Part shown: positions 8,014 through 15,750 of the stretch, in pieces
Layout of the letters: each line of letters opens with the position of its first letter
Position numbering within the stretch: the first letter of the stretch is position 1
Source of the DNA: MedAcidi-G1 sp000817085
Lineage (GTDB): Bacteria; Actinomycetota; Acidimicrobiia; Acidimicrobiales; MedAcidi-G1
DNA: 64,000 bases
Assembly: GCA_045568635.1 (NCBI GenBank)
Contig: JBJLAO010000001.1
Location: 1-64,000, forward strand
Reading direction: 5' to 3'
The notes under the pieces: model-generated
Database searches by the model: none
Seen by the model: only the letters and a program-made list of their open reading frames with translations
What the model was told of the DNA's origin: nothing
Translations under genes and position numbers: made by a program

Positions 8014-8106
8014 ATCGGATAGGTTGCTTGCAATTAATCCCCTCGGAGAAAAAATTAGCAATAATTTTCAATCCGGGAAACAGCCACTCTTTAGAGTGGC
8101 TTTTCC
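8014..8106 (+). ncRNA. Repeated structured small RNA, copy 5 of 5 (diverged)
   Basis: The -10 TAAAAAT (8002-8008) is kept, but the -35 is degraded: TTAAGA (7978-7983) is the best match at the usual spacing. In hairpin 1, compared with copy 1, an A-U pair has become G-C through changes on both sides (ATCGGAT against ATCCCCT), while two other positions no longer pair. The terminator stem AGCCACTC (8084-8091) / GAGTGGCT (8096-8103) is unchanged although its loop is TTTA instead of TTCG. This may be a weakly expressed or decaying copy. Confidence 0.55.
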
Positions 8107-8186
8107 ATTTATATAGTCTCTGTTTCAAGAATCTAATTGGAAGTACCCCGCTAGGTAATAACTTCTTTCTAGTCATAGAGTTAGGC

Positions 8187-8456
8187 ATGCGCAAGAAATT
8201 CAAAATGGTCATGGAAATCGATGAAGATGGCGAGGAACGGCCCATAAAAATTGAGATCACTTCAAAACACGTGATACGCAGATCCAAAGTTTTTAAGTGG
8301 GAAAAACAGACAGCCCTCAAAGCAATTGAGGGCTTAGCTCTAGAAAAGAAATTAACAAGAGCTGACATCGTTACTGCAACTACAAAAAGCGGTCACATCA
8401 AGTGGAAAGTAAAAAAAGGTCAAAAACTAATTGATGCCATCGAGGATGTTCGTTAG
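8187..8456 (+). CDS. Small basic protein of unknown function
   Basis: 89 residues from the ATG at 8187; the frame is open back to 8028 but that region is RNA copy 5, so the longer start is unlikely. In-frame ATGs at 8205 and 8211 are alternatives and no strong ribosome-binding site separates them. The protein is rich in Lys and charged residues and ends with a patterned stretch (ALKAIEGLALEKKLTRADIV then GHIKWKVKKGQKLIDAI) that suggests a compact alpha/beta fold. I do not recognise the family. Confidence 0.5.
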   Translation: MRKKFKMVMEIDEDGEERPIKIEITSKHVIRRSKVFKWEKQTALKAIEGLALEKKLTRADIVTATTKSGHIKWKVKKGQKLIDAIEDVR

Positions 8457-8494
8457 AAATTTTACAATTCACTTCGCTTATTTTTACTTCAAAG

Positions 8495-8523
8495 TTGTAT
8501 TATTCCAAAAATCTGGTGAGCAT
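8495..8523 (+). promoter_or_regulatory. Third copy of the leaderless lipoprotein promoter
   Basis: TTGTAT (8495-8500), a 17-base spacer and GAGCAT (8518-8523) lie five bases before an ATG at 8529. Spacing and downstream bases (a C then ATGAAAAAA) match the promoters at 613 and 2421, so this is a duplicated promoter now heading a much shorter unit. Confidence 0.5.
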
Positions 8524-8528
8524 TCTTC

Positions 8529-8636
8529 ATGAAAAAATTAGATTTTGTGACGAAAGTCACGCTACAGAAGTGGAAATAAACGCCAATCTATGAGAGACTA
8601 TTTCTAGTTCGTCTCCGATTCGGAGGCGACTTTTTT
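8529..8636 (+). ncRNA. Short structured transcript with intrinsic terminator
   Basis: If transcription starts at 8529, the product is about 108 nt. It contains a 5-bp hairpin with a GNRA loop (GTGAC-GAAA-GTCAC, 8547-8560) and ends in a GC-rich terminator, stem GTCTCCG (8611-8617) with CGGAGGC (8621-8627), then six T's (8631-8636). The first 51 bases could encode a 16-residue peptide beginning MKKLDFVTKV. It may be a small RNA, a peptide mRNA, or the stump of a deleted lipoprotein gene. Confidence 0.4.
8611..8636 (+). terminator. Intrinsic terminator
   Basis: A 7-bp G/C-rich stem (8611-8617 with 8621-8627) is followed by T at 8631-8636. It closes the short transcript from 8529. The 159 bases between it and the next gene contain only a short open frame without a start codon. 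Confidence 0.75.
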
Positions 8637-8794
8637 GCATTATGGTCGCCTTTTGAAGATGCTTTCGGTTTAACGATTTCGGAGTTTTATGTTGAATTTG
8701 AAAGATTTATGGAACTTCCGTTTGATGAACAGATGGCTATACTTCCAAATCCGTAATCATATGAATCGATACGAGAAACATTAGGACAACTTTG

Positions 8795-9967
8795 ATGAGA
8801 AAAATTTTTCTAGCTTTAGTTTTTGCTTTACTAATTTCTGCATGTGGAGGTGGTTCGGACTCCGCTGATTCGGAAAGATTAGAGGAGCTCCAGGAGCAAA
8901 TCGAAGCGCTCCAAGAAGAAATAACCCAAACCACGACAACCGTTGAAAAGACAACTACTACTAAAACTACACCGAGTACTGCTGCTACAAATACAACCAC
9001 AACGGTGACCTCAGAGCCATCCCCAACTACTTCAACAATTCCAAGCACCACATCGGCAACAATAGAAGAAACTTCATCTTTGGCAAACGAAGATTATTTT
9101 CAAGAAATTAATATACGAATAACCTCCTTGCCAGAAACTCTAGATTTTTTATCTCCTCATTTTTCTAAGCATCTAGATATTTGGGGAACAAAAATTATTG
9201 CGACCCCTAAAACTCCTGATGAGAAAGTTATTCACGCTGCAAATATTCTCGCCGAATACTTAGATAACGATGAAGATGGCATTCCTGATGATGATTCTGT
9301 CATATCAGCACTTGTAAAGAACAAATCCATGATAACTATGGCTGCAACCGAACTCGATTTTGAAGAAACTCTGGACAAGATTGATGGTTTCGAAATTTTT
9401 GATCAAGGTTTCACTGTTCAAGACTTGTATGGCGACGAAACCGCTCCAGAGTATGCCTTTGATGCCTCTCTTGAAGAAGTTCATCATCTAATTCTCAACT
9501 ATGGGTGGGGTGAGGTTTATCCAGATCAACTTCGGCAAGAAGCAGGATCGGCTATTGCCGATGCTATGGATATTGCTCGTGGTGGCCGTTTTGACAGTAC
9601 ACCGTCTCAATACCCTGACGGGGCTTGGTTCACATACGACGACTGGACATGTGAATATGAATGCATGGTTACCGAGTACACATACTGGGCTCATACGAGT
9701 CTTCTGGGAGGACAAGCTGATCGGTTTGATGAGATAGGTCACGAGTGGCGAGCTAATACTCCTGAGTTGATGAGATCCATCGACGATTACGCCACTTCGA
9801 TACTTCAAGACCCTCGACTAAAGCTTCCTAAATCATTGCCTGATGGGAACTATCGTGGGATGGGATTGTCGACTGTTGATGAACTTGCAACTACTGTACC
9901 GACCGCAACTACTGCGCCGCCTGACAACCACTGCGCCGCCTACAACCACTACAGAAGTAATAAATAA
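8795..9967 (+). CDS. Lipoprotein with metallopeptidase-like domain (5' part of a frameshifted gene)
   Basis: Starts at the ATG at 8795 with an AGGA ribosome-binding site. It has a signal with lipobox LLISAC, a short coiled coil (residues about 25-45, ERLEELQEQIEALQEEI) and a Thr/Ser/Pro linker. The following domain has a calcium-loop-like DNDEDGIPDD stretch near residue 160 and EEVHH at residues 227-231, a possible metal site. The frame follows a TTAPP linker until 9922 and then goes out of phase: the last 15 residues before the stop at 9967 are not linker-like. One extra base, G9923, explains this. Without it, the frame would continue into the HELYH domain at 9924-10877, giving one protein of about 693 residues. 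Confidence 0.7.
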   Translation: MRKIFLALVFALLISACGGGSDSADSERLEELQEQIEALQEEITQTTTTVEKTTTTKTTPSTAATNTTTTVTSEPSPTTSTIPSTTSATIEETSSLANEDYFQEINIRITSLPETLDFLSPHFSKHLDIWGTKIIATPKTPDEKVIHAANILAEYLDNDEDGIPDDDSVISALVKNKSMITMAATELDFEETLDKIDGFEIFDQGFTVQDLYGDETAPEYAFDASLEEVHHLILNYGWGEVYPDQLRQEAGSAIADAMDIARGGRFDSTPSQYPDGAWFTYDDWTCEYECMVTEYTYWAHTSLLGGQADRFDEIGHEWRANTPELMRSIDDYATSILQDPRLKLPKSLPDGNYRGMGLSTVDELATTVPTATTAPPDNHCAAYNHYRSNK

Positions 9968-10877
9968 TTCTGTTTCCAATGATTTTAAAATTGACCTGAT
10001 CAATTTTAGCTCTACCCCAGATTCCGATCTTATGAATTGGGCTAACTTCGCATCGGACAAAATGTCTGAAAGAACTTCGAATATTTTAGTTGTTGCATAC
10101 AACATTGGTGAATACATCGGGGAAGAAATTCCTGGCATGCCATTTAACTCTAATGAAGTCATACTTTCGCAATCCGAAATTGACCTCATCATGGCGCAAA
10201 CAGAACAATGGCTCCTAAACGATCCTTGCATGAGTGAACAAAGGGGTCACCGAAACGAAGAACTCGAAAGTTATCGTTTCTGGCTAGAAAATGGTGCTGA
10301 TACTTCTACTCAGAGAGGCTTATGTGAGGAAACACGTCTTGTCATGATGGCATGGAAAGATGGCATAGAAACCTGGAATCTCCAAAGGTTTCTGGTTCAT
10401 GAGCTTTATCACGCTTTCCAACGTGACATCGCCAATGAGTACTGCAACGACACCATCGAACGCATGGGTCGTGGCGAACATGCGCATGCCGTTGTAGAAG
10501 GCGCAGCTGATTATTTCACTTTCTTTACTGCAGACGAAATGTACACTGACGCTGATCGCCAAAACTACGACCGAATTGGTTATAGAGGCCCATTGAACAA
10601 TTTGTTTAGAGAAGCTTCAAACCTTATTAACGAAGATCGATCAAATGATGTGACAGGGTCTGGGATTGCTACCAGAGCAGCAATCATGGTTCGTTTAATG
10701 GTGGAAAAAGGTTGGATCTCACATGAAGGCATTCTGGATGGAAGCTTTCATCACAACTGTGAGCGTGCTGATTTGAACCCTTCGAATCCTGATTTTGTTT
10801 TTGCATGGGAAAACTGGTTCCAGTTCGAGAATCAAAACGAAGAATGGCGTTTTTCAGATTCAATCCTGAGCAACTAA
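9924..10877 (+). CDS. HExxH metallopeptidase-like domain (3' part of a frameshifted gene)
   Basis: The frame from 9924 continues the Thr/Pro linker of the preceding gene and then encodes about 300 residues with FLVHELYHAFQ (HExxH; His at 10398) and VVEGAADYF (Glu at 10497), 29 residues after the second His: a gluzincin-like zinc site. An ATG at 9843 opens the frame, but the 27 residues between it and 9924 are the out-of-phase reading of the upstream gene and carry no signal peptide. Without the upstream part the product would have no export signal. It is related in layout to the C-terminal domain of the protein at 2455-5319. The break may be a real mutation or an assembly error. Confidence 0.65.
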   Translation, partial: TTTAPPTTTTEVINNSVSNDFKIDLINFSSTPDSDLMNWANFASDKMSERTSNILVVAYNIGEYIGEEIPGMPFNSNEVILSQSEIDLIMAQTEQWLLNDPCMSEQRGHRNEELESYRFWLENGADTSTQRGLCEETRLVMMAWKDGIETWNLQRFLVHELYHAFQRDIANEYCNDTIERMGRGEHAHAVVEGAADYFTFFTADEMYTDADRQNYDRIGYRGPLNNLFREASNLINEDRSNDVTGSGIATRAAIMVRLMVEKGWISHEGILDGSFHHNCERADLNPSNPDFVFAWENWFQFENQNEEWRFSDSILSN

Positions 10878-10920
10878 CCTCCGTCTCGCTTGTAAATCTT
10901 TTTTGATGTAAGAATTGTTG

Positions 10921-11262
10921 ATGGATTCAATTATCCACCAGCACCCAAATTGGGAAACTCCTTATTTCGCATCAATTTTCACAACTCAGTTAGGCGAAAA
11001 CCTTGACGGTTACGACGAAACTTCTGACCGAATGGCTGAATTAGTAGAAAAGTATGATGGTTTTATGGGTATGCATTCAGCTCGTGATGAGAACGGATAT
11101 GGGATAACTGTCTGTTATTGGAAATCAGAGGATTCTATTAACGCTTGGCGTAACGATCTTGAACATCAGACAGCACAGGCTAAAGGTAAAACCGGTTGGT
11201 ACAGCGAGTACACAATTCAAATAGCAGAAGTTAAACGATCAACTTTCTTTAAGGCGGTATAA
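10921..11262 (+). CDS. ABM-domain (antibiotic biosynthesis monooxygenase-like) protein
   Basis: 113 residues from the ATG at 10921 (a TTG at 10915 is less likely). The pattern YFASIFTTQLGENLDGYDETSDRM, then GFMGMHSARDENGYGITVCYW and a conserved Trp in INAWRND fits the small dimeric alpha/beta barrel of ABM proteins, which include heme-degrading and quinone-forming oxygenases as well as non-enzymatic members. The stop codon abuts the next start, so it is co-translated with the esterase downstream. Confidence 0.75.
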   Translation: MDSIIHQHPNWETPYFASIFTTQLGENLDGYDETSDRMAELVEKYDGFMGMHSARDENGYGITVCYWKSEDSINAWRNDLEHQTAQAKGKTGWYSEYTIQIAEVKRSTFFKAV

Positions 11263-12153
11263 ATGTTAAGTCTCAGAGCAAAAAGTATGCGTCTCATTCT
11301 CAAACGTCAGAAGCCTGATGAAGAAAGGTCCCTGGAAGAAGATAGAGAGAATTTTAAAAAAATTTCAGGAAACCTACCAGCTAGTAAAAAAGTCTCATGC
11401 GAAAAAATACTCATCGGAGATATACCCTGTCTACGCTTCACCCCCAAACTTCCAAAAAACGGTCAACACATCCTCTACCTGCATGGCGGCGGCTACATGA
11501 TGGGTTCAGCAGAGATATACCGTTCTCCTATTAGTGTTATTTCTCTCATGACGAATACCGTCATCACCGCTGTTGATTATCGTTTAGCACCTGAAAACCC
11601 TTACCCCGCTGCACTTGAAGATTGTGTCTCGGTTTTTTTAGCTTTAAAAAATGAAACTGGCGATGAGATAGCCGTTGCCGGTGATTCCGCCGGTGGCGGT
11701 GCGACACTAGCTACAGCAATTTCTTTACGTGACGACTACGGGCTTTCACCTAGTTGTCTTTATCTGATTTCCCCATGGTTAGATTTAACGCATTCGGGAG
11801 AATCCATGGAGTCAAAAGCTGAAGTCGACGTAATGCTCGCACCAGATTGGATTCACACCGCTGCTGACCGTTACAGGGGTGATGAAGATGCTAACAATCC
11901 GGGTATTTCTCCTCTTCTTGCTAATTTAGAGGGCCTCCCGCCGATACTCATTCAGGTTGGTGATCAAGAATTACTTTTGTCAGACTCAGAGCGACTAAAA
12001 GATTTTGCTTCTGAAGCAGGTGTCGAGGTCGAAATTGAAATCGCAAAAGGACTCTGGCATGTGTACCCACTTTTTGCTTTCATACCTGAGGCCAAAAAGT
12101 CACTAGGGGAAGCTGTTAGATTCATTGACGAACATAACAAACTTAAAAATTGA
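11263..12153 (+). CDS. Alpha/beta hydrolase, hormone-sensitive-lipase-type esterase
   Basis: 296 residues. The HGGG oxyanion motif (YLHGGGYMMGS), the DYRLAPE motif and the nucleophile elbow GDSAGGG are all present, with a late Asp in the region VGDQELLLSDSE and His in GLWHVYP completing a plausible triad. This is the HSL / arylacetamide-deacetylase branch (family IV esterases), which hydrolyses short- to medium-chain esters. The start follows directly on the previous stop and has an AAGGCGG ribosome-binding site. Confidence 0.9.
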   Translation: MLSLRAKSMRLILKRQKPDEERSLEEDRENFKKISGNLPASKKVSCEKILIGDIPCLRFTPKLPKNGQHILYLHGGGYMMGSAEIYRSPISVISLMTNTVITAVDYRLAPENPYPAALEDCVSVFLALKNETGDEIAVAGDSAGGGATLATAISLRDDYGLSPSCLYLISPWLDLTHSGESMESKAEVDVMLAPDWIHTAADRYRGDEDANNPGISPLLANLEGLPPILIQVGDQELLLSDSERLKDFASEAGVEVEIEIAKGLWHVYPLFAFIPEAKKSLGEAVRFIDEHNKLKN

Positions 12154-12164
12154 CTTGGTAAAAA

Positions 12165-12593
12165 ATGATTGAAAAAACTATTGAGAACTGGCATTCTTTC
12201 CTCCGTGGAGATTTAGAACTGGATGACCTAATACACGAAGAATGTATTTTTTTTTCCCCAGTTGTTTTCAAACCTTTAAAAGGTCGCGAGTTAACGAAAC
12301 TGTATTTAAACGCTGCATATAAAGTTTTTCCGGGTGACAAAGGAGAGCAGGAGAACAATCAATCATTAACAAATTCTGGATCTTTTAATTACACGAAATA
12401 CATTCTCAATGAAAATCATGCAGCTCTTGAATTTGAAACAATTATTGATGGAATAGAAATCAACGGTATTGATATTATTTCCTGCGATGATGAAAGTCTC
12501 ATAACTGAATTTAAAGTCATGATTCGATCAAAAAAAGCTATCGACAAAATTCAGAGCCAAATGGCTTCTATGATAGAAAACATGTCTCTTTAG
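12165..12593 (+). CDS. NTF2/SnoaL-like small protein
   Basis: 142 residues. The sequence has an N-terminal helix with a Trp-His pair, then alternating strands with FFSPVVFKPLKGRE and AALEFETIIDGIEINGIDIISCDDESLITEFKVMIR. This strand pattern with a final I-x-x-F-x-V is typical of SnoaL-like / NTF2-fold polyketide-cyclase-like proteins. It follows the esterase by 11 bases and is probably in the same transcript. Function within the fold is unknown. Confidence 0.65.
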   Translation: MIEKTIENWHSFLRGDLELDDLIHEECIFFSPVVFKPLKGRELTKLYLNAAYKVFPGDKGEQENNQSLTNSGSFNYTKYILNENHAALEFETIIDGIEINGIDIISCDDESLITEFKVMIRSKKAIDKIQSQMASMIENMSL

Positions 12594-12603
12594 AGGTACG
12601 AAA

Positions 12604-13263
12604 TCAACTCACCGCCATTGGTGCAACTATGAATGCAATCGCAAAGTAATGAAGCGAAACTCCTAAAAAAGTAAAAGAATGAAAAACTTCATGAAATCCA
12701 AAAATATGTGGCCATGGGTCCGGTTTCTGATATGCGAATACGGCAGCACCCACGGTGTAAAAAATTCCTCCAAGTAAAATTAGAATAGAACCCGAAATTC
12801 CTAGACTCCTCCAAGCATCAGATGCAACGAGCAGCAAGCTCCAACCCACAAGAATGTAAGGGAAAGCTACAGCTTTCGGCGAAATATCTGCAAAGAAAAA
12901 ACGCGTTGCTATTCCTATCGCAGATCCTCCCCAAGCTATAAATAAAATTAGCTTTCCTGACCCTGGAGATAAAGCAAATACAGCTATGGGTGTATACGTC
13001 GCTGCTATCGCTATGAATATTAAAGAATGATCAAGTTGACGCATCCAACGCTGCATACCTATTTTCCAATCAATCCGGTGGTAAATAGCTGATACTCCCA
13101 ATAACAGAGTTATGGAAACAGAAAAAAGCAGTATTATGAGTCGCTCTTTAAAACCAGATACTGAAAGAACCATCGGTAATATCAAAAAAGCAGCCACCAC
13201 GGAACTGAACTCATGAATCCTGCCCCTGAAACGCGGCTTAACGACAAGATTAATGGGATCCAT
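12604..13263 (-). CDS. Hemolysin III / PAQR family membrane protein
   Basis: 219 residues with about seven hydrophobic segments. Family landmarks are visible: SAIYHRI in the third segment, DHSLIFIAIAATYTP, and FGFHEVFHSF near the C-terminus, which supply the histidines of the metal site in this CREST superfamily family. Bacterial members (YqfA/HlyIII) are linked to membrane lipid homeostasis; their enzymatic activity is not settled. It converges with the SnoaL-like gene. Confidence 0.85.
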   Translation of the reverse strand: MDPINLVVKPRFRGRIHEFSSVVAAFLILPMVLSVSGFKERLIILLFSVSITLLLGVSAIYHRIDWKIGMQRWMRQLDHSLIFIAIAATYTPIAVFALSPGSGKLILFIAWGGSAIGIATRFFFADISPKAVAFPYILVGWSLLLVASDAWRSLGISGSILILLGGIFYTVGAAVFAYQKPDPWPHIFGFHEVFHSFTFLGVSLHYFAIAFIVAPMAVS

Positions 13264-13355
13264 ATCACTAACCTAGAAGCGCTCAGAGTATCTGCAACTA
13301 TTTTTTAATAAGCTTTGTTCTTGCTTGCATTTATATTCCTAACCATTGTCTTTCC

Positions 13356-14729
13356 TTGAAAACAAATAGACGTATAACTATCGGTGCAAGTCTTTGCGGC
13401 TTTGTTTCAGGTTGGGAAGCAACAACCATGTTTTTTCTTTTTCCTGAAATTCGTGATGTTCTAGCTTCCGGCGACGCTACTGATGCTGCTTGGATACTAA
13501 CAATTACTGGGGTTATCAGTTCTTCACTTTTACTCCAAGGTGGTCGCTTAGGAGAAAAATACGGATACCAAAACCTTTACAAATGGGGAATATTATTTTT
13601 CGCTTTCACTAACCTACTCTGTGCCCTTTCACCAAACTTGTGGTTCCTGATCGCATTCCGGGGTCTAACAGCAGTATCTCTAGCAATTATTTCACCTTTG
13701 GCAGCAGCCATCCTCGTAGCGAAATCTACATCAGACTCTGAAAACATGGCTTTAGCACGCGTGGGTATTTTTGTGGGAGTGTCTGGGGTAGCCGGACCTA
13801 TCGTAATAACCCTACTCATAGATTCATTCTCATGGCGTTTTGGATATTTTTCGCAAATACCAATCGCACTTTTAGCAGCTTTCCTGTCATGGAAAGACGC
13901 AGAAGTACCAGGAAGAAATACGCAACGAAAAATAGATTTCTTAGACTCCGCCCTTGCTGTCTTCGCAGTCGCTTTCCTAGTGTTCTCGCTTTCCAAAGCC
14001 GACGAATGGGGTTGGCTTTCTATCAACTTTTTAGGGACTTTGGTGCTGTCACTTTCGTTGACATATGTCTTCTTACAAAGATCAAAAGTCAGTAATGACC
14101 CTCAAATCCCATTACCTCTTTTCAAAAGGCGAAAATACAGATTTACATCTTTTTTAGCATTCACTATTGCATGTATTTTTTTCTCACACTGGCTGGTTCT
14201 CCTTCTCTATCTAACCGACATTTGGAATTTTGGTTTGATAAAAGCAAGTGTCATCCTTACCGTTATGCCAGGGATGGTTGTCTTAACGTCGATACCTACC
14301 GGTCGAATGGCAGATAAGTACGGCCACTTTCCTGTCATCCTTACTGGAATAACTGTATACACACTTGGATTTTTGCAATTCTGGATTTTTGCAGACGAAA
14401 AAGAATCAATCTTATGCCTTTTAATAACAGTAACCTGCGCAGGTTTTGGCATGGGTACTATTTGGCAATTGCTTTCCGTTTCAGCTTCCCAAAATGTTCA
14501 ACCGGATCGGATAGGTTCCGCACTGGCTTTCGTAAATTCGATACAACGTGTCGGATCAGCTTTTGGAATTGCTTTAGCTGCGACTCTAACTTTTAGTGAA
14601 TCAGGTCAACCTACTGTCGCTTTGTACCAACGAGGCATAGCGTTCATAGTCATTGTCGCACTCATTAGCATGCTTCTGACTTTTGGGTTACGAGACAATA
14701 AAGACAGAGCTGTCAAACCAGTTAATTAG
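13356..14729 (+). CDS. MFS transporter, DHA2-like (14-segment type)
   Basis: 457 residues of mostly hydrophobic segments, with a cytoplasmic loop motif GRLGEKYGYQNLYKWG after segment 2 and GRMADKYGHFPVILTG in the second half. The layout fits drug:H+ antiporter-2 exporters. The start used is a TTG at 13356, since the first in-frame ATG lies inside the first membrane segment. The substrate is unknown. Its 3' end overlaps the convergent acyltransferase gene by 8 bases. Confidence 0.8.
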   Translation: MKTNRRITIGASLCGFVSGWEATTMFFLFPEIRDVLASGDATDAAWILTITGVISSSLLLQGGRLGEKYGYQNLYKWGILFFAFTNLLCALSPNLWFLIAFRGLTAVSLAIISPLAAAILVAKSTSDSENMALARVGIFVGVSGVAGPIVITLLIDSFSWRFGYFSQIPIALLAAFLSWKDAEVPGRNTQRKIDFLDSALAVFAVAFLVFSLSKADEWGWLSINFLGTLVLSLSLTYVFLQRSKVSNDPQIPLPLFKRRKYRFTSFLAFTIACIFFSHWLVLLLYLTDIWNFGLIKASVILTVMPGMVVLTSIPTGRMADKYGHFPVILTGITVYTLGFLQFWIFADEKESILCLLITVTCAGFGMGTIWQLLSVSASQNVQPDRIGSALAFVNSIQRVGSAFGIALAATLTFSESGQPTVALYQRGIAFIVIVALISMLLTFGLRDNKDRAVKPVN

Positions 14730-15378
14730 AATCAGAGATTCTATTTTTCTTAAGCTCCCACGATTCCCCATCATGCTTACGCACTACTCTCGCTGGGCTA
14801 CCAACAGCGACCGAGTATGAAGGAATTTCACCTGTAACTACTGAATTGGCGCCAATTACTACATGATCCCCTATTTTTGATCCAGGCAAGATTATGGCAC
14901 CAGAACCGATCCAACTGCTTTTCCCTATCGAGACATGCTCTTCATTAGGTAGTTGTTTTCCAATTGGCAGGTCAAGATTTTCATAACCATGGTTCTGATC
15001 AGTTATATAGACGTTCATTCCGGTATACACATCATCACCTATGTCTATATTTAAATGTCCAATTATTGATGTGCCTCTACCTATCAGGCAGCGATCCCCA
15101 ATTCTTACAACAGGATTCGTGACCATTTCCTGCCCTGGCCCCATTCCTGCTGAGAGAGTTACATCTGCCGCAATAAGTACATCTTCACCTATCCATATCC
15201 ACTTCTCTCCGAATCCTGAACCAGTGGGCCATGAAATACTCGAACCCACGCCAAATTTTCCATATCTTTTGGAACGGATGTCTTTTGGGCCGATTACTGC
15301 CAAACGCGTAAAAAATTCTGAAGTTGTTCTAACAACTCCGCCAACTACTGGTCGGATGAAACTAAAAAGTGAAGCCAC
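14722..15378 (-). CDS. Left-handed beta-helix acyltransferase (maltose/galactoside O-acetyltransferase-like)
   Basis: 218 residues. Hexapeptide repeats run through the middle (IGRGTSIIGHLNIDIGDDVYTG, then IGSGAIILPGSKIGDHVVIGANSVVTG) and end in the loop IPSYSVAVGSPARVVRKH. A catalytic-type His sits in ITDQNHGYEN. Such trimeric enzymes transfer acetyl or other acyl groups to sugars. The acceptor cannot be deduced from the sequence. Confidence 0.85.
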   Translation of the reverse strand: MASLFSFIRPVVGGVVRTTSEFFTRLAVIGPKDIRSKRYGKFGVGSSISWPTGSGFGEKWIWIGEDVLIAADVTLSAGMGPGQEMVTNPVVRIGDRCLIGRGTSIIGHLNIDIGDDVYTGMNVYITDQNHGYENLDLPIGKQLPNEEHVSIGKSSWIGSGAIILPGSKIGDHVVIGANSVVTGEIPSYSVAVGSPARVVRKHDGESWELKKNRISDSN

Positions 15379-15397
15379 TGAATGACCCTACTTAGAA

Positions 15398-15736
15398 CTA
15401 ATCAATGTCATACGGTAATTCATGAGGCGGAAGAGGGGTGTTTGACTGATTCCATAAAGTTAATTGTTCTGCATCACAATCAGGACAAAGATAAACAACA
15501 CTAAGTGATTGGATAGAAAGTTGCGTACCACGAGACTTGTCCACTATTGAACGCACTGCTACTCGAAGATCTTCTGATGAACACAAAGGGCACCTAGGGG
15601 TAAGATCGCGTTCCCATTTGATGTCACATGACTCGCAAATTATAGTTACTTTTTCTGCGTTCCTAGATTCTTTTGAGTCGCCTTTAAGGTATTCGTCTTC
15701 ACCGCAGTTTGGACAAACTATTTCATTCATAATCAC
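15398..15736 (-). CDS. Zinc-ribbon protein
   Basis: 112 residues with four CxxC knuckles: CPNCGED near the N-terminus, CESCDIKW, CPLCSSED and CPDCDAEQ. These could form two zinc ribbons. There is no catalytic domain, so the protein probably acts through binding of protein or nucleic acid. It lies 14 bases downstream of the methyltransferase gene and likely shares its transcript. Confidence 0.7.
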   Translation of the reverse strand: MIMNEIVCPNCGEDEYLKGDSKESRNAEKVTIICESCDIKWERDLTPRCPLCSSEDLRVAVRSIVDKSRGTQLSIQSLSVVYLCPDCDAEQLTLWNQSNTPLPPHELPYDID

Positions 15737-15750
15737 AGTTAATTAAAAAA

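Noticed and set aside
455..8106. Integron cassette array, with the repeats as attC sites
   Set aside because: The repeats lack attC core sites (RYYYAAC/GTTRRRY) at their ends, one gene is in the opposite direction, no integrase is present, and the elements carry promoter and terminator features instead.
8028..8186. Longer start for the small protein ending at 8456
   Set aside because: The upstream part is RNA copy 5, including its terminator; coding is unlikely there.
8637..8756. Reading frame ending in FERFMELPFDEQMAILPNP
   Set aside because: It looks protein-like but has no start codon and follows a terminator; it may be gene debris and is too weak to list.
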